DNA of 5,627 nucleotides from Methanobacteriota archaeon (GTDB lineage: Archaea > Thermoplasmatota > Poseidoniia > Poseidoniales > Poseidoniaceae), in assembly GCA_018645535.1 (NCBI GenBank), contig JABGWN010000079.1:1-5627 (forward strand), in the 5' to 3' direction. Under the pieces are notes generated by a model that saw only the letters and a program-made list of their open reading frames with translations, was not told the DNA's origin and did not search any database. A program made the position numbers and the translations under genes. Each line of letters opens with the position of its first letter. The stretch's first letter is position 1. Of the stretch, positions 1 to 5,627 are shown piece by piece.

Positions 1-1
1 C

Positions 2-343
2 GATATTCAACATAAAGGAACAATTCATTCTGATTTGAACGAGCAACAATTGTTGCATCATCTCGTAGAATACGAAGGACCACGTCTTCTTCTCTTATCA
101 CCGATGGGCGGTCAAGGATTCCTTATTGGACGGGGTAACTTACAACTTTCACCAGATGTTCTTCGGGCCATTGGGTTTGAATCAATCCTCGGTGTTGCAA
201 CACCATCGAAACTCCTCGGTTTATCCAGTGTGCGTATCGATACAGGCGATCCTTTACTCGATGAAGAATATCAACAACGTCGTTTCGTTAAACTACTACA
301 GGGCTATCGAACAACACGAGTCATTCGTATCCTTGAATCTTAA
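2..343 (+). CDS. ATP-NAD kinase family protein, C-terminal part (5' end outside window)
   Basis: The reading frame is open from base 2 to a TAA stop at 341-343 and gives 113 residues, so this is the end of a gene that starts to the left. An internal TTG at 35 should not be taken as a start, because the frame continues upstream without a stop. In-window residues 33-51 (SPMGGQGFLIGRGNLQLSP) match the C-terminal signature that I recall for the archaeal and bacterial ATP-NAD kinase-like family (COG3199). This is followed by the family's VATPSKL and RIDTGDP segments (about residues 65-83) and a closing GYR...VIRI strand. Members are usually around 350-380 residues, so roughly two thirds are missing. 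The family is expected to phosphorylate NAD to NADP in the cytoplasm, but the nucleotide-binding N-terminal part cannot be inspected here. Some relatives are named AcoX-like with unclear function. The family call is firm and the activity is inferred. The gene converges on pyrG and their stop codons overlap. Confidence 0.8.
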   Translation, partial: DIQHKGTIHSDLNEQQLLHHLVEYEGPRLLLLSPMGGQGFLIGRGNLQLSPDVLRAIGFESILGVATPSKLLGLSSVRIDTGDPLLDEEYQQRRFVKLLQGYRTTRVIRILES

Positions 344-1962
344 GGCAATTCTTGTCCACTTGATGCAAGAAGCAAACCAAGGAATGGGGGGCTTGGTCGT
401 CCTGGTCTTGATTTGAATTCAGGGTGATACTGAACACCAACAAAGAACGGATGGTTCTCGAGTTCAAAGATTTCACAGCGTTGTCCGCTCTCGTCTTTCC
501 CGACAAATCGTAATCCTGCTTGTTCAATTTGTTCCACAAGGTCGGGATTTATCTCGTAGCGATGACGATGTCGTTCATCGACCTGTGCTAATCCACCATA
601 GAGGCGTCGTGTGACACAATCATCAACTTGGAAGATTGTTGGACGCGAACCCAGACGCATTGTTCCTCCAAGGTGTGTCTTTGAGATTTCAGGCATGAAG
701 ATGACTGCAGGGTTCGCAGCATCAGGTTCAAATTCAGTTGAGGTTGCATCGTTGATTCCCAACACATTTCGACAGAACTCAATGGTTGCCACTTGTAATC
801 CTAAGCAAATTCCAAGGTATGGGACGTTGCTTTCTCGAGCATATTGTGCTGCCAGAATTTTTCCTTCTATCCCACGGTCTCCAAAGCCACCTGGAACAAG
901 GACGCCATGAGCGTTCTTGAGAAGAGACCAGGCTTCAGAATCTCTGTTTCCTTCAAGATCACTTGCTTCAATCCAATCGATACGGAGTTTCCTATCGACT
1001 GCAATTGCTGCATGTTGAAGTGATTTAATGACCGACAAATACGCATCTGAAAGGCCAGTGTATTTTCCAACCATTGCAATATGGACTTCTTGTTCCAGTT
1101 GGTCAAGATGATGCGCCATCTTTCTCCAATCGGATAGGATTTCAGTTTTATTGCAATCAATATCGAGGATGTTGCAGAAGCCTTGCTCCTCAAGCATCAA
1201 GGGTACATGGTAGATGTTTGGGACATCGTGCGTTGAAAAGACTGCTTTCGAATCCACATGGCAGAATGCCGCGAGTTTGTCCCTTGTCTCTTGAGTTAAT
1301 GGCTTAGTTGAACGGCAAACAAGAACATCAGGAGTGATTCCTAGCCCCATTAATTCTTTGACAGTATGTTGTGTAGGTTTTGTCTTCTGTTCACCGACAG
1401 GCCCCATCACTGGTACGAGGGAAACATGAACAAAGATGACATTCTCCCTACCAGCACGGAATTGGAATTGACGCAATGCTTCCAGATATGGAGCACTTTC
1501 AATATCACCGACAGTACCTCCTAATTCAACAATACATACGTCTGGAGAAACATCACTTCCATCCGCAGGACGTTTTGCAACATCTTCAATCCAGTCTTGT
1601 ACTGCATCGGTTACATGTGGAATCACTTGAACGGTCTTACCAAGATAATCTCCTCGGCGTTCTGCTTCAATGACCTTTGAGTAAATCTTTCCAGTTGTGA
1701 GATTATTATCACGAGCAAGGTTGAGATCGAGGAATCGTTCATAATTGCCAAGGTCCAAATCCACCTCGCCACCGTCGTCCAAAACAAAGACTTCTCCGTG
1801 CTCAAACGGGCTCATTGTTCCAGCATCGCTGTTAAGATACGGATCTATTTTGATAGAAGTTACTCGCAGTCCAGCGCTTTTCATGAGGACGCCTATGCTA
1901 CTTGCAGTAACACCTTTGCCCAATCCACTGAGCACTCCTCCGCTGACAATTACGTACTTCAA
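340..1962 (-). CDS. pyrG: CTP synthase (glutamine-hydrolysing)
   Basis: Makes CTP from UTP, ATP and glutamine (EC 6.3.4.2), the last step of de novo pyrimidine nucleotide synthesis, in the cytoplasm. With a TTG start at 1962 the protein has 540 residues and begins MKYVIVSGG, the usual start of this family; E. coli PyrG has 545. The amidoligase domain (about 1-270) shows the P-loop SGLGKG at 12-17, the metal-binding segment GGEVDLDLGNYERF (Asp70 matches E. coli Asp72), Glu146 in VELGGTVGD, and the UTP/CTP-site segment KTKPTQHTVKEL at 193-204. The glutaminase domain (about 290-540) has the oxyanion-loop segment PGGFGDRG, the nucleophile Cys386 in GICLGLQ, and His513 and Glu515 in YHPEF, so the triad is intact. 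The open frame extends upstream to a TTG at 2004, but those 14 residues are not family-like. Another TTG at 1971 is a possible start. The gene is divergent from the threonine dehydrogenase gene and convergent with the ATP-NAD kinase gene. Confidence 0.97.
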   Translation of the reverse strand: MKYVIVSGGVLSGLGKGVTASSIGVLMKSAGLRVTSIKIDPYLNSDAGTMSPFEHGEVFVLDDGGEVDLDLGNYERFLDLNLARDNNLTTGKIYSKVIEAERRGDYLGKTVQVIPHVTDAVQDWIEDVAKRPADGSDVSPDVCIVELGGTVGDIESAPYLEALRQFQFRAGRENVIFVHVSLVPVMGPVGEQKTKPTQHTVKELMGLGITPDVLVCRSTKPLTQETRDKLAAFCHVDSKAVFSTHDVPNIYHVPLMLEEQGFCNILDIDCNKTEILSDWRKMAHHLDQLEQEVHIAMVGKYTGLSDAYLSVIKSLQHAAIAVDRKLRIDWIEASDLEGNRDSEAWSLLKNAHGVLVPGGFGDRGIEGKILAAQYARESNVPYLGICLGLQVATIEFCRNVLGINDATSTEFEPDAANPAVIFMPEISKTHLGGTMRLGSRPTIFQVDDCVTRRLYGGLAQVDERHRHRYEINPDLVEQIEQAGLRFVGKDESGQRCEIFELENHPFFVGVQYHPEFKSRPGRPSPPFLGLLLASSGQELP

Positions 1963-2025
1963 CTCTATCAACGGGCTTTTAGGCCGTCGCGCATACCATA
2001 TCAATATTGGCTAAGGAGAGTGACT
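1963..2025. promoter_or_regulatory. Divergent promoter region between pyrG and tdh
   Basis: This 63-bp spacer must hold the promoters of both divergent genes unless they lie inside the neighbouring coding sequences. The AT-rich segment CATATCAATATT at 1997-2008 is the best TATA-like element. On the minus strand it would place a start of transcription near 1972-1977, just before the pyrG TTG codons. On the plus strand it would place one close to the ATG at 2026. A weaker TTTTA at 1977-1981 would give tdh a leader of about 20 nt that includes its Shine-Dalgarno site. Neither element is a strong match to the archaeal TATA consensus, so individual assignments are tentative. Confidence 0.4.
2013..2018 (+). 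promoter_or_regulatory. Shine-Dalgarno site deciding the tdh start
   Basis: AAGGAG lies 7 nt before the ATG at 2026 and is complementary to the usual 3' end of 16S rRNA. It supports the ATG at 2026 over earlier in-frame start codons. Those earlier codons run back to 1798 and would make the protein overlap the pyrG coding region in antisense with sequence unlike the family. Confidence 0.75.
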
Positions 2026-2985
2026 ATGTTGGGAGTTACAAAAGAAAAAATTCTGGTCACTGGAGCCTTAGGTCAGATTGGTACTGAACTTGTCGAGGCT
2101 TTGAGAGATAAACACGGTACGTCTTCGGTAATTGCCTCCGATATCCGCAGTGTTAAGGAGCAAAAGACAACCAGGCAAGGTCCCTATGTGACGTTGGATG
2201 TTTTAGATACTGATTCGATTATCAAACTGTGTAATGATGAAGGCGTAGGGACTGTGTATCACTTAGCAGCGTTGCTTTCCGCTACTGGAGAAAAAAACCC
2301 TGAACTCTGCAGGAAGGTAAACGTTGGAGGAACAATCTCAGTCTTCGAGGCTGCAAAGAAGTGCTCACTACGAGTGTTCTCACCTTCTTCGATAGCCGTT
2401 TTTGGTCCAGATGCTCCAAAACATGCGCCACAGATTACAGATCTCAATCCCTCAACAATTTATGGGGAAACGAAGGTGAGAGGGGAGTCACTTGCTAAGG
2501 AATACTTGGAAAATTACGGTATTGATGTTCGTGGTATTCGCTATCCTGGGCTTATTTCATACAAGGCGCCAGCAGGTGGAGGGACTACTGATTACGCTGT
2601 TGAGATTTTTGAAGCTGCAATCAATCATGGGCACTACGAATGTTTTGTTCGACCTGACACACGACTGCCTATGTTGTACATGGATGATGCCATCAAAGCC
2701 ACCCTGATGCTAATGGATGCACCAAATGACGCACTTGGCCCGTCTAAAGCAGGATACAACATCGATTGCCATTCGTTCACCGCTCAAGAATTGGCAGATG
2801 CAATCTCACAAGAAGTGGACGGTTTCAAATGTGATTTCGCTCCAGATATTCGCCAGAAGTACGCTGATTCATGGCCTGATTCCATTGATGGCTCTGTAGC
2901 AAAGGAAGAGTGGAATTGGGCACCCAACTATGATCTTCAAGAGATTGTTAAAGCAATGCTGGATGGTCTATCAGAAGAAAATTGA
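2026..2985 (+). CDS. tdh: L-threonine 3-dehydrogenase, short-chain dehydrogenase (SDR) type
   Basis: An extended SDR enzyme of 319 residues expected to oxidise L-threonine with NAD+ to 2-amino-3-ketobutyrate (EC 1.1.1.103), which a CoA ligase (Kbl, not in this window) splits to glycine and acetyl-CoA. The Rossmann motif GALGQIG is at 13-19 and Asp39 in ASDIR would bind the adenosine ribose of NAD. The AALLSATGE segment follows at 81-89. The active-site Ser pair is at 121-122 in SPSSIAVFG and the catalytic Tyr146-x3-Lys150 is in TIYGETK. The segment GGGTTDYAVEIF at 184-195, then RLPMLYMDD at 213-221, are hallmarks that separate this group from sugar-nucleotide epimerases; the animal and Thermoplasma/Flavobacterium-type enzymes share them. 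The ATG at 2026 has a good ribosome binding site and gives the family's usual length. It is a different fold from the zinc-dependent Tdh of E. coli. A generic NAD-dependent epimerase label would be the fallback. Confidence 0.93.
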   Translation: MLGVTKEKILVTGALGQIGTELVEALRDKHGTSSVIASDIRSVKEQKTTRQGPYVTLDVLDTDSIIKLCNDEGVGTVYHLAALLSATGEKNPELCRKVNVGGTISVFEAAKKCSLRVFSPSSIAVFGPDAPKHAPQITDLNPSTIYGETKVRGESLAKEYLENYGIDVRGIRYPGLISYKAPAGGGTTDYAVEIFEAAINHGHYECFVRPDTRLPMLYMDDAIKATLMLMDAPNDALGPSKAGYNIDCHSFTAQELADAISQEVDGFKCDFAPDIRQKYADSWPDSIDGSVAKEEWNWAPNYDLQEIVKAMLDGLSEEN

Positions 2986-2996
2986 TTTCTTTTGTT
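2986..2996 (+). terminator. T-rich tract after tdh, probable archaeal terminator
   Basis: TTTCTTTTGTT directly follows the tdh TGA. Archaeal intrinsic terminators are commonly U-rich runs without a strong hairpin, and I see no hairpin here. For the opposing HMG-CoA synthase gene, a comparable T-rich run (ATTTTCTTCT read on the minus strand, about 2982-2973) lies inside the 3' end of tdh, so the two convergent terminators would overlap. Confidence 0.45.
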
Positions 2997-3011
2997 AATG
3001 GAATATAGAGT

Positions 3012-4568
3012 TCATTGAGAAATCCACTTGTAGGTTCGAGCACCTTCATTGTTTCCTTCTCCACTAATATTTACTAGAGCAAATTCTCCACGTGGAGGTA
3101 CAACACTGTTCTCTTGCAGGCCTTTGTGTAGATTCTCATAGGTGATTTCGTCGATTGCAACACGTCCAGCAAGACGTTCAAAGAGTTGCCACCGAGCAAC
3201 AACTTCCCGCCACTGGGGTGCGACCTTGCCTTCGAAGACCTTCGCTTTCGCTCCTGAGCCATATCCGCAGAGTCCGAATAATTCGCCTTCAAGGTTCGAA
3301 TTATCTTCTAGGTCGGATTCAAATGTCGACATCAGAGCAAGGAAAATGGATCCAGTGTATTGATTTCCAATGAGGCTAGAGGCACGTTGACCTTTCTCGA
3401 TACGTTCTTTGTGGAATTGGAGGTATTCTTGAGTTTTCGAAATTGCTCTTCGATATCCATCCATCTCATTTTCCCATTCAATAACGGCTTCAGGATCATC
3501 AGAACTCGGTTTTGTTGGTTGTTCTCCAATCTTTTCAGTAATATTTGGCCATATGTCTGTATCGATTCGATCGTGTCGGAAGACATCAGGGAACATACGT
3601 TTTGCTTGGAACGCATAAGGCAAGTGCATAATGATTCGAGACCATTGTTGGGTGAAGCGAGTATCGAGTTCAGGATCCCAACGTTTCTGTTTGATTGCCT
3701 TTTGAGTGAAGTTGTAAAACGCTTGGCGGACAGCTTGCTGGTAACAGCGATTTGAGAATTGGCCATCAAAGACGGGTTCATCACGATGGACGTTAACAGA
3801 TTCTTCACCGTGAGCGAAGATTCCCAGACGACGAACTGTGGATTCAGGAAGATGCTTGACCATTCGCTCAACAATTCCGTTCTTGAGAGATTGTCCAGTT
3901 TCTTGAGCGAGTTGCATGACGTTTGTAATGACACTTCGAAGACTGACATTTCGTCGGGGTTTGAAGAAGTCATGAACTGGAGTCGTTGAGACACCCCAAC
4001 AATCTGGAATTTCAAGGAGTCTTGGATTCTGACGAATCAGAAGTGCTCCACCGCCAGCACCTTGTGTGTATTCTCCGCTTGATTCAAGATCGTATTTTGC
4101 ATTATCAGAGAAGATAACAACTCCAACTCGCTCATCTTCCGGTGTTGAGCGTGCAGCCCAATCGAGTGTTGTGTGTAGAGCGTCAACAGCACCTATGCAT
4201 GCAAATGTCATATCGACTACGTCGCAATTTCGAAAGCAATCTTCTCCAAAACGGTCTTGATAACGTTGAGTAAGCATATCGAGTATGTAGGTTGCAGTTG
4301 GTTTTGCACCATCTAAAGCAGATTCAGTTCCAAGATACATTCTTCCTATCGTTCGTGGATCAATCCCATTTCGATCGATTAAACGCATGACAGCCATGGC
4401 ACCCATTGTCGCTGTATCTTCGTGAACATCTGGAATAGCCATTGCTTCTAATCCAAGCCCTTTGTTCAATTTACCATAGTCTGCGCCTCTCATTTCTGCG
4501 AAGTCTCGCATGTCCATGAAGAGGCGAGGAAAATGAATCGCCACATCGTCAATCCCAACTTTGACCAT
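3012..4568 (-). CDS. Hydroxymethylglutaryl-CoA synthase, long form
   Basis: Condenses acetyl-CoA with acetoacetyl-CoA to HMG-CoA (EC 2.3.3.10), the first committed part of the mevalonate pathway that feeds archaeal isoprenoid lipids. The product has 518 residues. It shows the thiolase-like fold signatures in order: MVKVGIDDVAIHFP at the N terminus, catalytic Glu82 in GTESALDGAK, nucleophile Cys124 in TFACIGAVDAL, YTQGAGGGALLI at 167-178, PVHDFFKP at 197-204, catalytic His315 in IIMHLPYAF, Asn402 in GNQYTGS, and GYGSGA at 435-440. Compared with the roughly 390-residue bacterial MvaS, it carries extra sequence mainly between residues 205-260 and 335-385. The ATG at 4568 gives the family's normal N terminus and sits about 26 nt after a TATA box. 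Many archaeal HMG-CoA synthases are near 350 residues, so this is not that short form. A polyketide beta-branching (PksG-like) role is an alternative, but no such genes are nearby. Confidence 0.93.
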   Translation of the reverse strand: MVKVGIDDVAIHFPRLFMDMRDFAEMRGADYGKLNKGLGLEAMAIPDVHEDTATMGAMAVMRLIDRNGIDPRTIGRMYLGTESALDGAKPTATYILDMLTQRYQDRFGEDCFRNCDVVDMTFACIGAVDALHTTLDWAARSTPEDERVGVVIFSDNAKYDLESSGEYTQGAGGGALLIRQNPRLLEIPDCWGVSTTPVHDFFKPRRNVSLRSVITNVMQLAQETGQSLKNGIVERMVKHLPESTVRRLGIFAHGEESVNVHRDEPVFDGQFSNRCYQQAVRQAFYNFTQKAIKQKRWDPELDTRFTQQWSRIIMHLPYAFQAKRMFPDVFRHDRIDTDIWPNITEKIGEQPTKPSSDDPEAVIEWENEMDGYRRAISKTQEYLQFHKERIEKGQRASSLIGNQYTGSIFLALMSTFESDLEDNSNLEGELFGLCGYGSGAKAKVFEGKVAPQWREVVARWQLFERLAGRVAIDEITYENLHKGLQENSVVPPRGEFALVNISGEGNNEGARTYKWISQ

Positions 4569-4586
4569 GCCTAACCCCTGAATTTA

Positions 4587-4598
4587 CTATATTTATAG
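4587..4598 (-). promoter_or_regulatory. TATA box of the HMG-CoA synthase gene
   Basis: Read on the minus strand the sequence is CTATAAATATAG, with TATAAATA at 4597-4590. Its centre is about 26 nt before the A of the ATG at 4568, the usual archaeal distance to the transcription start. This implies a leaderless transcript or a leader of a few bases. A G-rich AGGGG lies 7-11 nt before the ATG but would fall upstream of the predicted transcript start. The promoter shows that this gene need not be co-transcribed with the thermosome gene, which ends 63 bp upstream on the same strand. Confidence 0.7.
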
Positions 4599-4631
4599 AG
4601 TGGTTATGATTTGTCGAAATCCAAATCAAGT

Positions 4632-5627
4632 TTATCTACGGTCTGGAGCTGTGCCGTCAAGAGATGCTTGTACGTCTGTAGGAACGCTGATTTCTTGTCG
4701 TGCCCAGAGGACATCATCAATACGCAATACGGCAACAGAAGCCTCACTTGCTCCAGAGATGGCTTGCTCAATAACGCGGGAAGGTTCAACAACTTCGCAT
4801 TCGAACATATTTTCTGGAATTCTCGAAAGAACGTTTAATCCGATTGAATCATCATTTTGTGTTGATTGAAGCGAAACGATTTGCAAGAGCGTATCGATAG
4901 GATCCATACCAGCATTTTCGGCAAGTACTCGAGGAACCGTTTCCAAACCATCAGCAAATGCCTCGATAGCGAGTTGTTCTCTCCCTGGTACGGTTTCAGC
5001 AAAGCGGCGGAGTCGACGTGCTAATGCGATGTATGTTGCACCACCTCCTGGAGCAAGTTTAGGCGATTCCATCAATCTGCAAGCAACGCCCAGCGCATCA
5101 GCAAAGCATCGTTCTACTTCACTGACAACGGTTTCAGTACTTCCTGTTGCAACAAATGTTGCTCCACCTTCGTCTGCTTCTAGTATCCATTGTTCTGAAT
5201 CGCCCCATCGCTCACAGTAACTCTTGATGAAGACTCCAATATCATTTTCTTTGGCTTGATGAATGGTTGGAACGAGCAATGCTCCACATCCTCTTGCAAG
5301 TAATTCTAAGTCGCTCTTTGCAACTCGTCGGAATGCTTGGATACCTGCTTTTGCGAGGTGAGAATGCATTACATCATCGATACCTTCTCGACAGGCGAGA
5401 ACATTAACTCCAAGTTCAGATAATTTCTCGACTTGTTTGAGAAGTCGTCCATGTTCAGCATCTCTGAACGATTGAAGGACTTCTGTCGAAGTGACATTTA
5501 GTTTTACATCAGTACTCATAGTTCGCAGTTCAAGGCCACCATCGACCAAGAGAATTGATCCTGGGCCGAGGGTTGAGGGCATATCTCGATGTGCGCGCTT
5601 CTTTGAAAGTGCGAGTCCAGTGATGAG
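4632..5627 (-). CDS. Thermosome (group II chaperonin) subunit, divergent, 5' end outside window
   Basis: The frame is open from the window edge to a TAA at 4632-4634 and gives 331 residues. It continues upstream of the ATG at 5582 as KKRAHRDMPSTLGPGS, matching the thermosome segment DKxxxHPxMPxxIxxA, so that ATG is internal. About 200 N-terminal residues with the first ATP-binding motifs are missing; full subunits have about 540. The visible part covers the apical domain (for example GVNVLACREGIDD at in-window 73-85 and AKAGIQAFRRVAKSDLELLA) and the returning intermediate and equatorial domains. VERCFADALGV keeps the Asp (in-window 177) that acts in ATP hydrolysis, and REQLAIEAFADGLETVPRVL and ENAGMDPID are canonical. 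Two things are odd. The segment usually reading GGGAxExE is GGGATYIAL here, and the C terminus is charged (APDRR) with no GGM-type tail. The subunit would form part of an ATP-driven cytoplasmic folding chamber, probably as one of several paralogues. Its promoter lies outside the window. Confidence 0.93.
   Translation of the reverse strand, partial: LITGLALSKKRAHRDMPSTLGPGSILLVDGGLELRTMSTDVKLNVTSTEVLQSFRDAEHGRLLKQVEKLSELGVNVLACREGIDDVMHSHLAKAGIQAFRRVAKSDLELLARGCGALLVPTIHQAKENDIGVFIKSYCERWGDSEQWILEADEGGATFVATGSTETVVSEVERCFADALGVACRLMESPKLAPGGGATYIALARRLRRFAETVPGREQLAIEAFADGLETVPRVLAENAGMDPIDTLLQIVSLQSTQNDDSIGLNVLSRIPENMFECEVVEPSRVIEQAISGASEASVAVLRIDDVLWARQEISVPTDVQASLDGTAPDRR

Noticed and set aside
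1798..2025. Upstream in-frame extension of the tdh reading frame by 76 codons
   Set aside because: It lies antisense to the conserved N-terminal coding part of pyrG, its product does not resemble the family, and the ATG at 2026 has a well-placed Shine-Dalgarno site.
3360..3755. Plus-strand open frame of 131 codons antisense to HMG-CoA synthase
   Set aside because: No family resemblance and no start signal; explained as a shadow of the real gene on the other strand.
3332..4015. A 227-codon open frame on the minus strand in a second frame inside the HMG-CoA synthase gene
   Set aside because: It lies wholly within a well-conserved gene, has no promoter or ribosome binding site that I can see, and its translation shows no recognisable motif. 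It is most likely a by-product of codon composition.
5580..5582. ATG at 5582 as the true start of a short chaperonin-like protein
   Set aside because: The frame continues upstream to the window edge with thermosome-like sequence (KKRAHRD), so the gene is cut by the window and is not a short protein.
3012..5627. An operon of thermosome and HMG-CoA synthase genes with a shared function
   Set aside because: They are on the same strand with a 63-bp gap, but a strong TATA box directly precedes the HMG-CoA synthase gene and the functions are unrelated.
1..5627. A new defence, mobile or RNA-based system
   Set aside because: All of the window except short spacers of 26-63 bp is accounted for by five recognisable housekeeping families. 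I saw no direct or inverted repeat series, tRNA-like element or integrase/transposase sequence.

Overview
The window reads as a gene-dense piece of an archaeal chromosome of moderate GC. The archaeal assignment rests on four points: a group II chaperonin (thermosome) subunit, an archaeal-type ATP-NAD kinase homologue, an HMG-CoA synthase of the mevalonate route to isoprenoid lipids, and a clear archaeal TATA box placed about 26 nt before a start codon. A short-chain-dehydrogenase-type threonine dehydrogenase together with this gene set would fit a Thermoplasmatota-like euryarchaeon, such as a marine group II organism. That placement is an inference from gene content and was not tested by phylogeny.

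Layout from left to right: (1) positions 2-343, plus strand, the C-terminal part of an ATP-NAD kinase family protein whose start lies outside the window; (2) 340-1962, minus strand, a complete CTP synthase (pyrG) whose stop codon overlaps the preceding gene's stop in a shared TTAA; (3) 1963-2025, a 63-bp divergent spacer holding weak promoter-like AT elements and a good Shine-Dalgarno site for the next gene; (4) 2026-2985, plus strand, a complete SDR-type L-threonine 3-dehydrogenase; (5) 2986-3011, a 26-bp convergent spacer beginning with a T-rich tract; (6) 3012-4568, minus strand, a complete and unusually long HMG-CoA synthase; (7) 4569-4631, a spacer with a strong TATA box for the HMG-CoA synthase gene; (8) 4632-5627, minus strand, the C-terminal two thirds or so of a divergent thermosome subunit that runs off the right edge.

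The genes do not form one pathway operon. They are housekeeping genes of nucleotide synthesis, NADP supply, threonine catabolism, isoprenoid synthesis and protein folding, in alternating orientations with very short spacers. Acetyl-CoA links threonine breakdown (dehydrogenase plus a ligase not seen here) with HMG-CoA synthesis, but nothing in the layout shows co-regulation.

I found no RNA gene, mobile element, CRISPR array, repeat family or evident new system. The points most worth a second look are the two large internal insertions in the HMG-CoA synthase, the altered nucleotide-pocket motif and missing glycine/methionine tail of the thermosome subunit, and the apparently leaderless promoter of the HMG-CoA synthase gene. 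No stretch longer than 300 bases lacks a gene.
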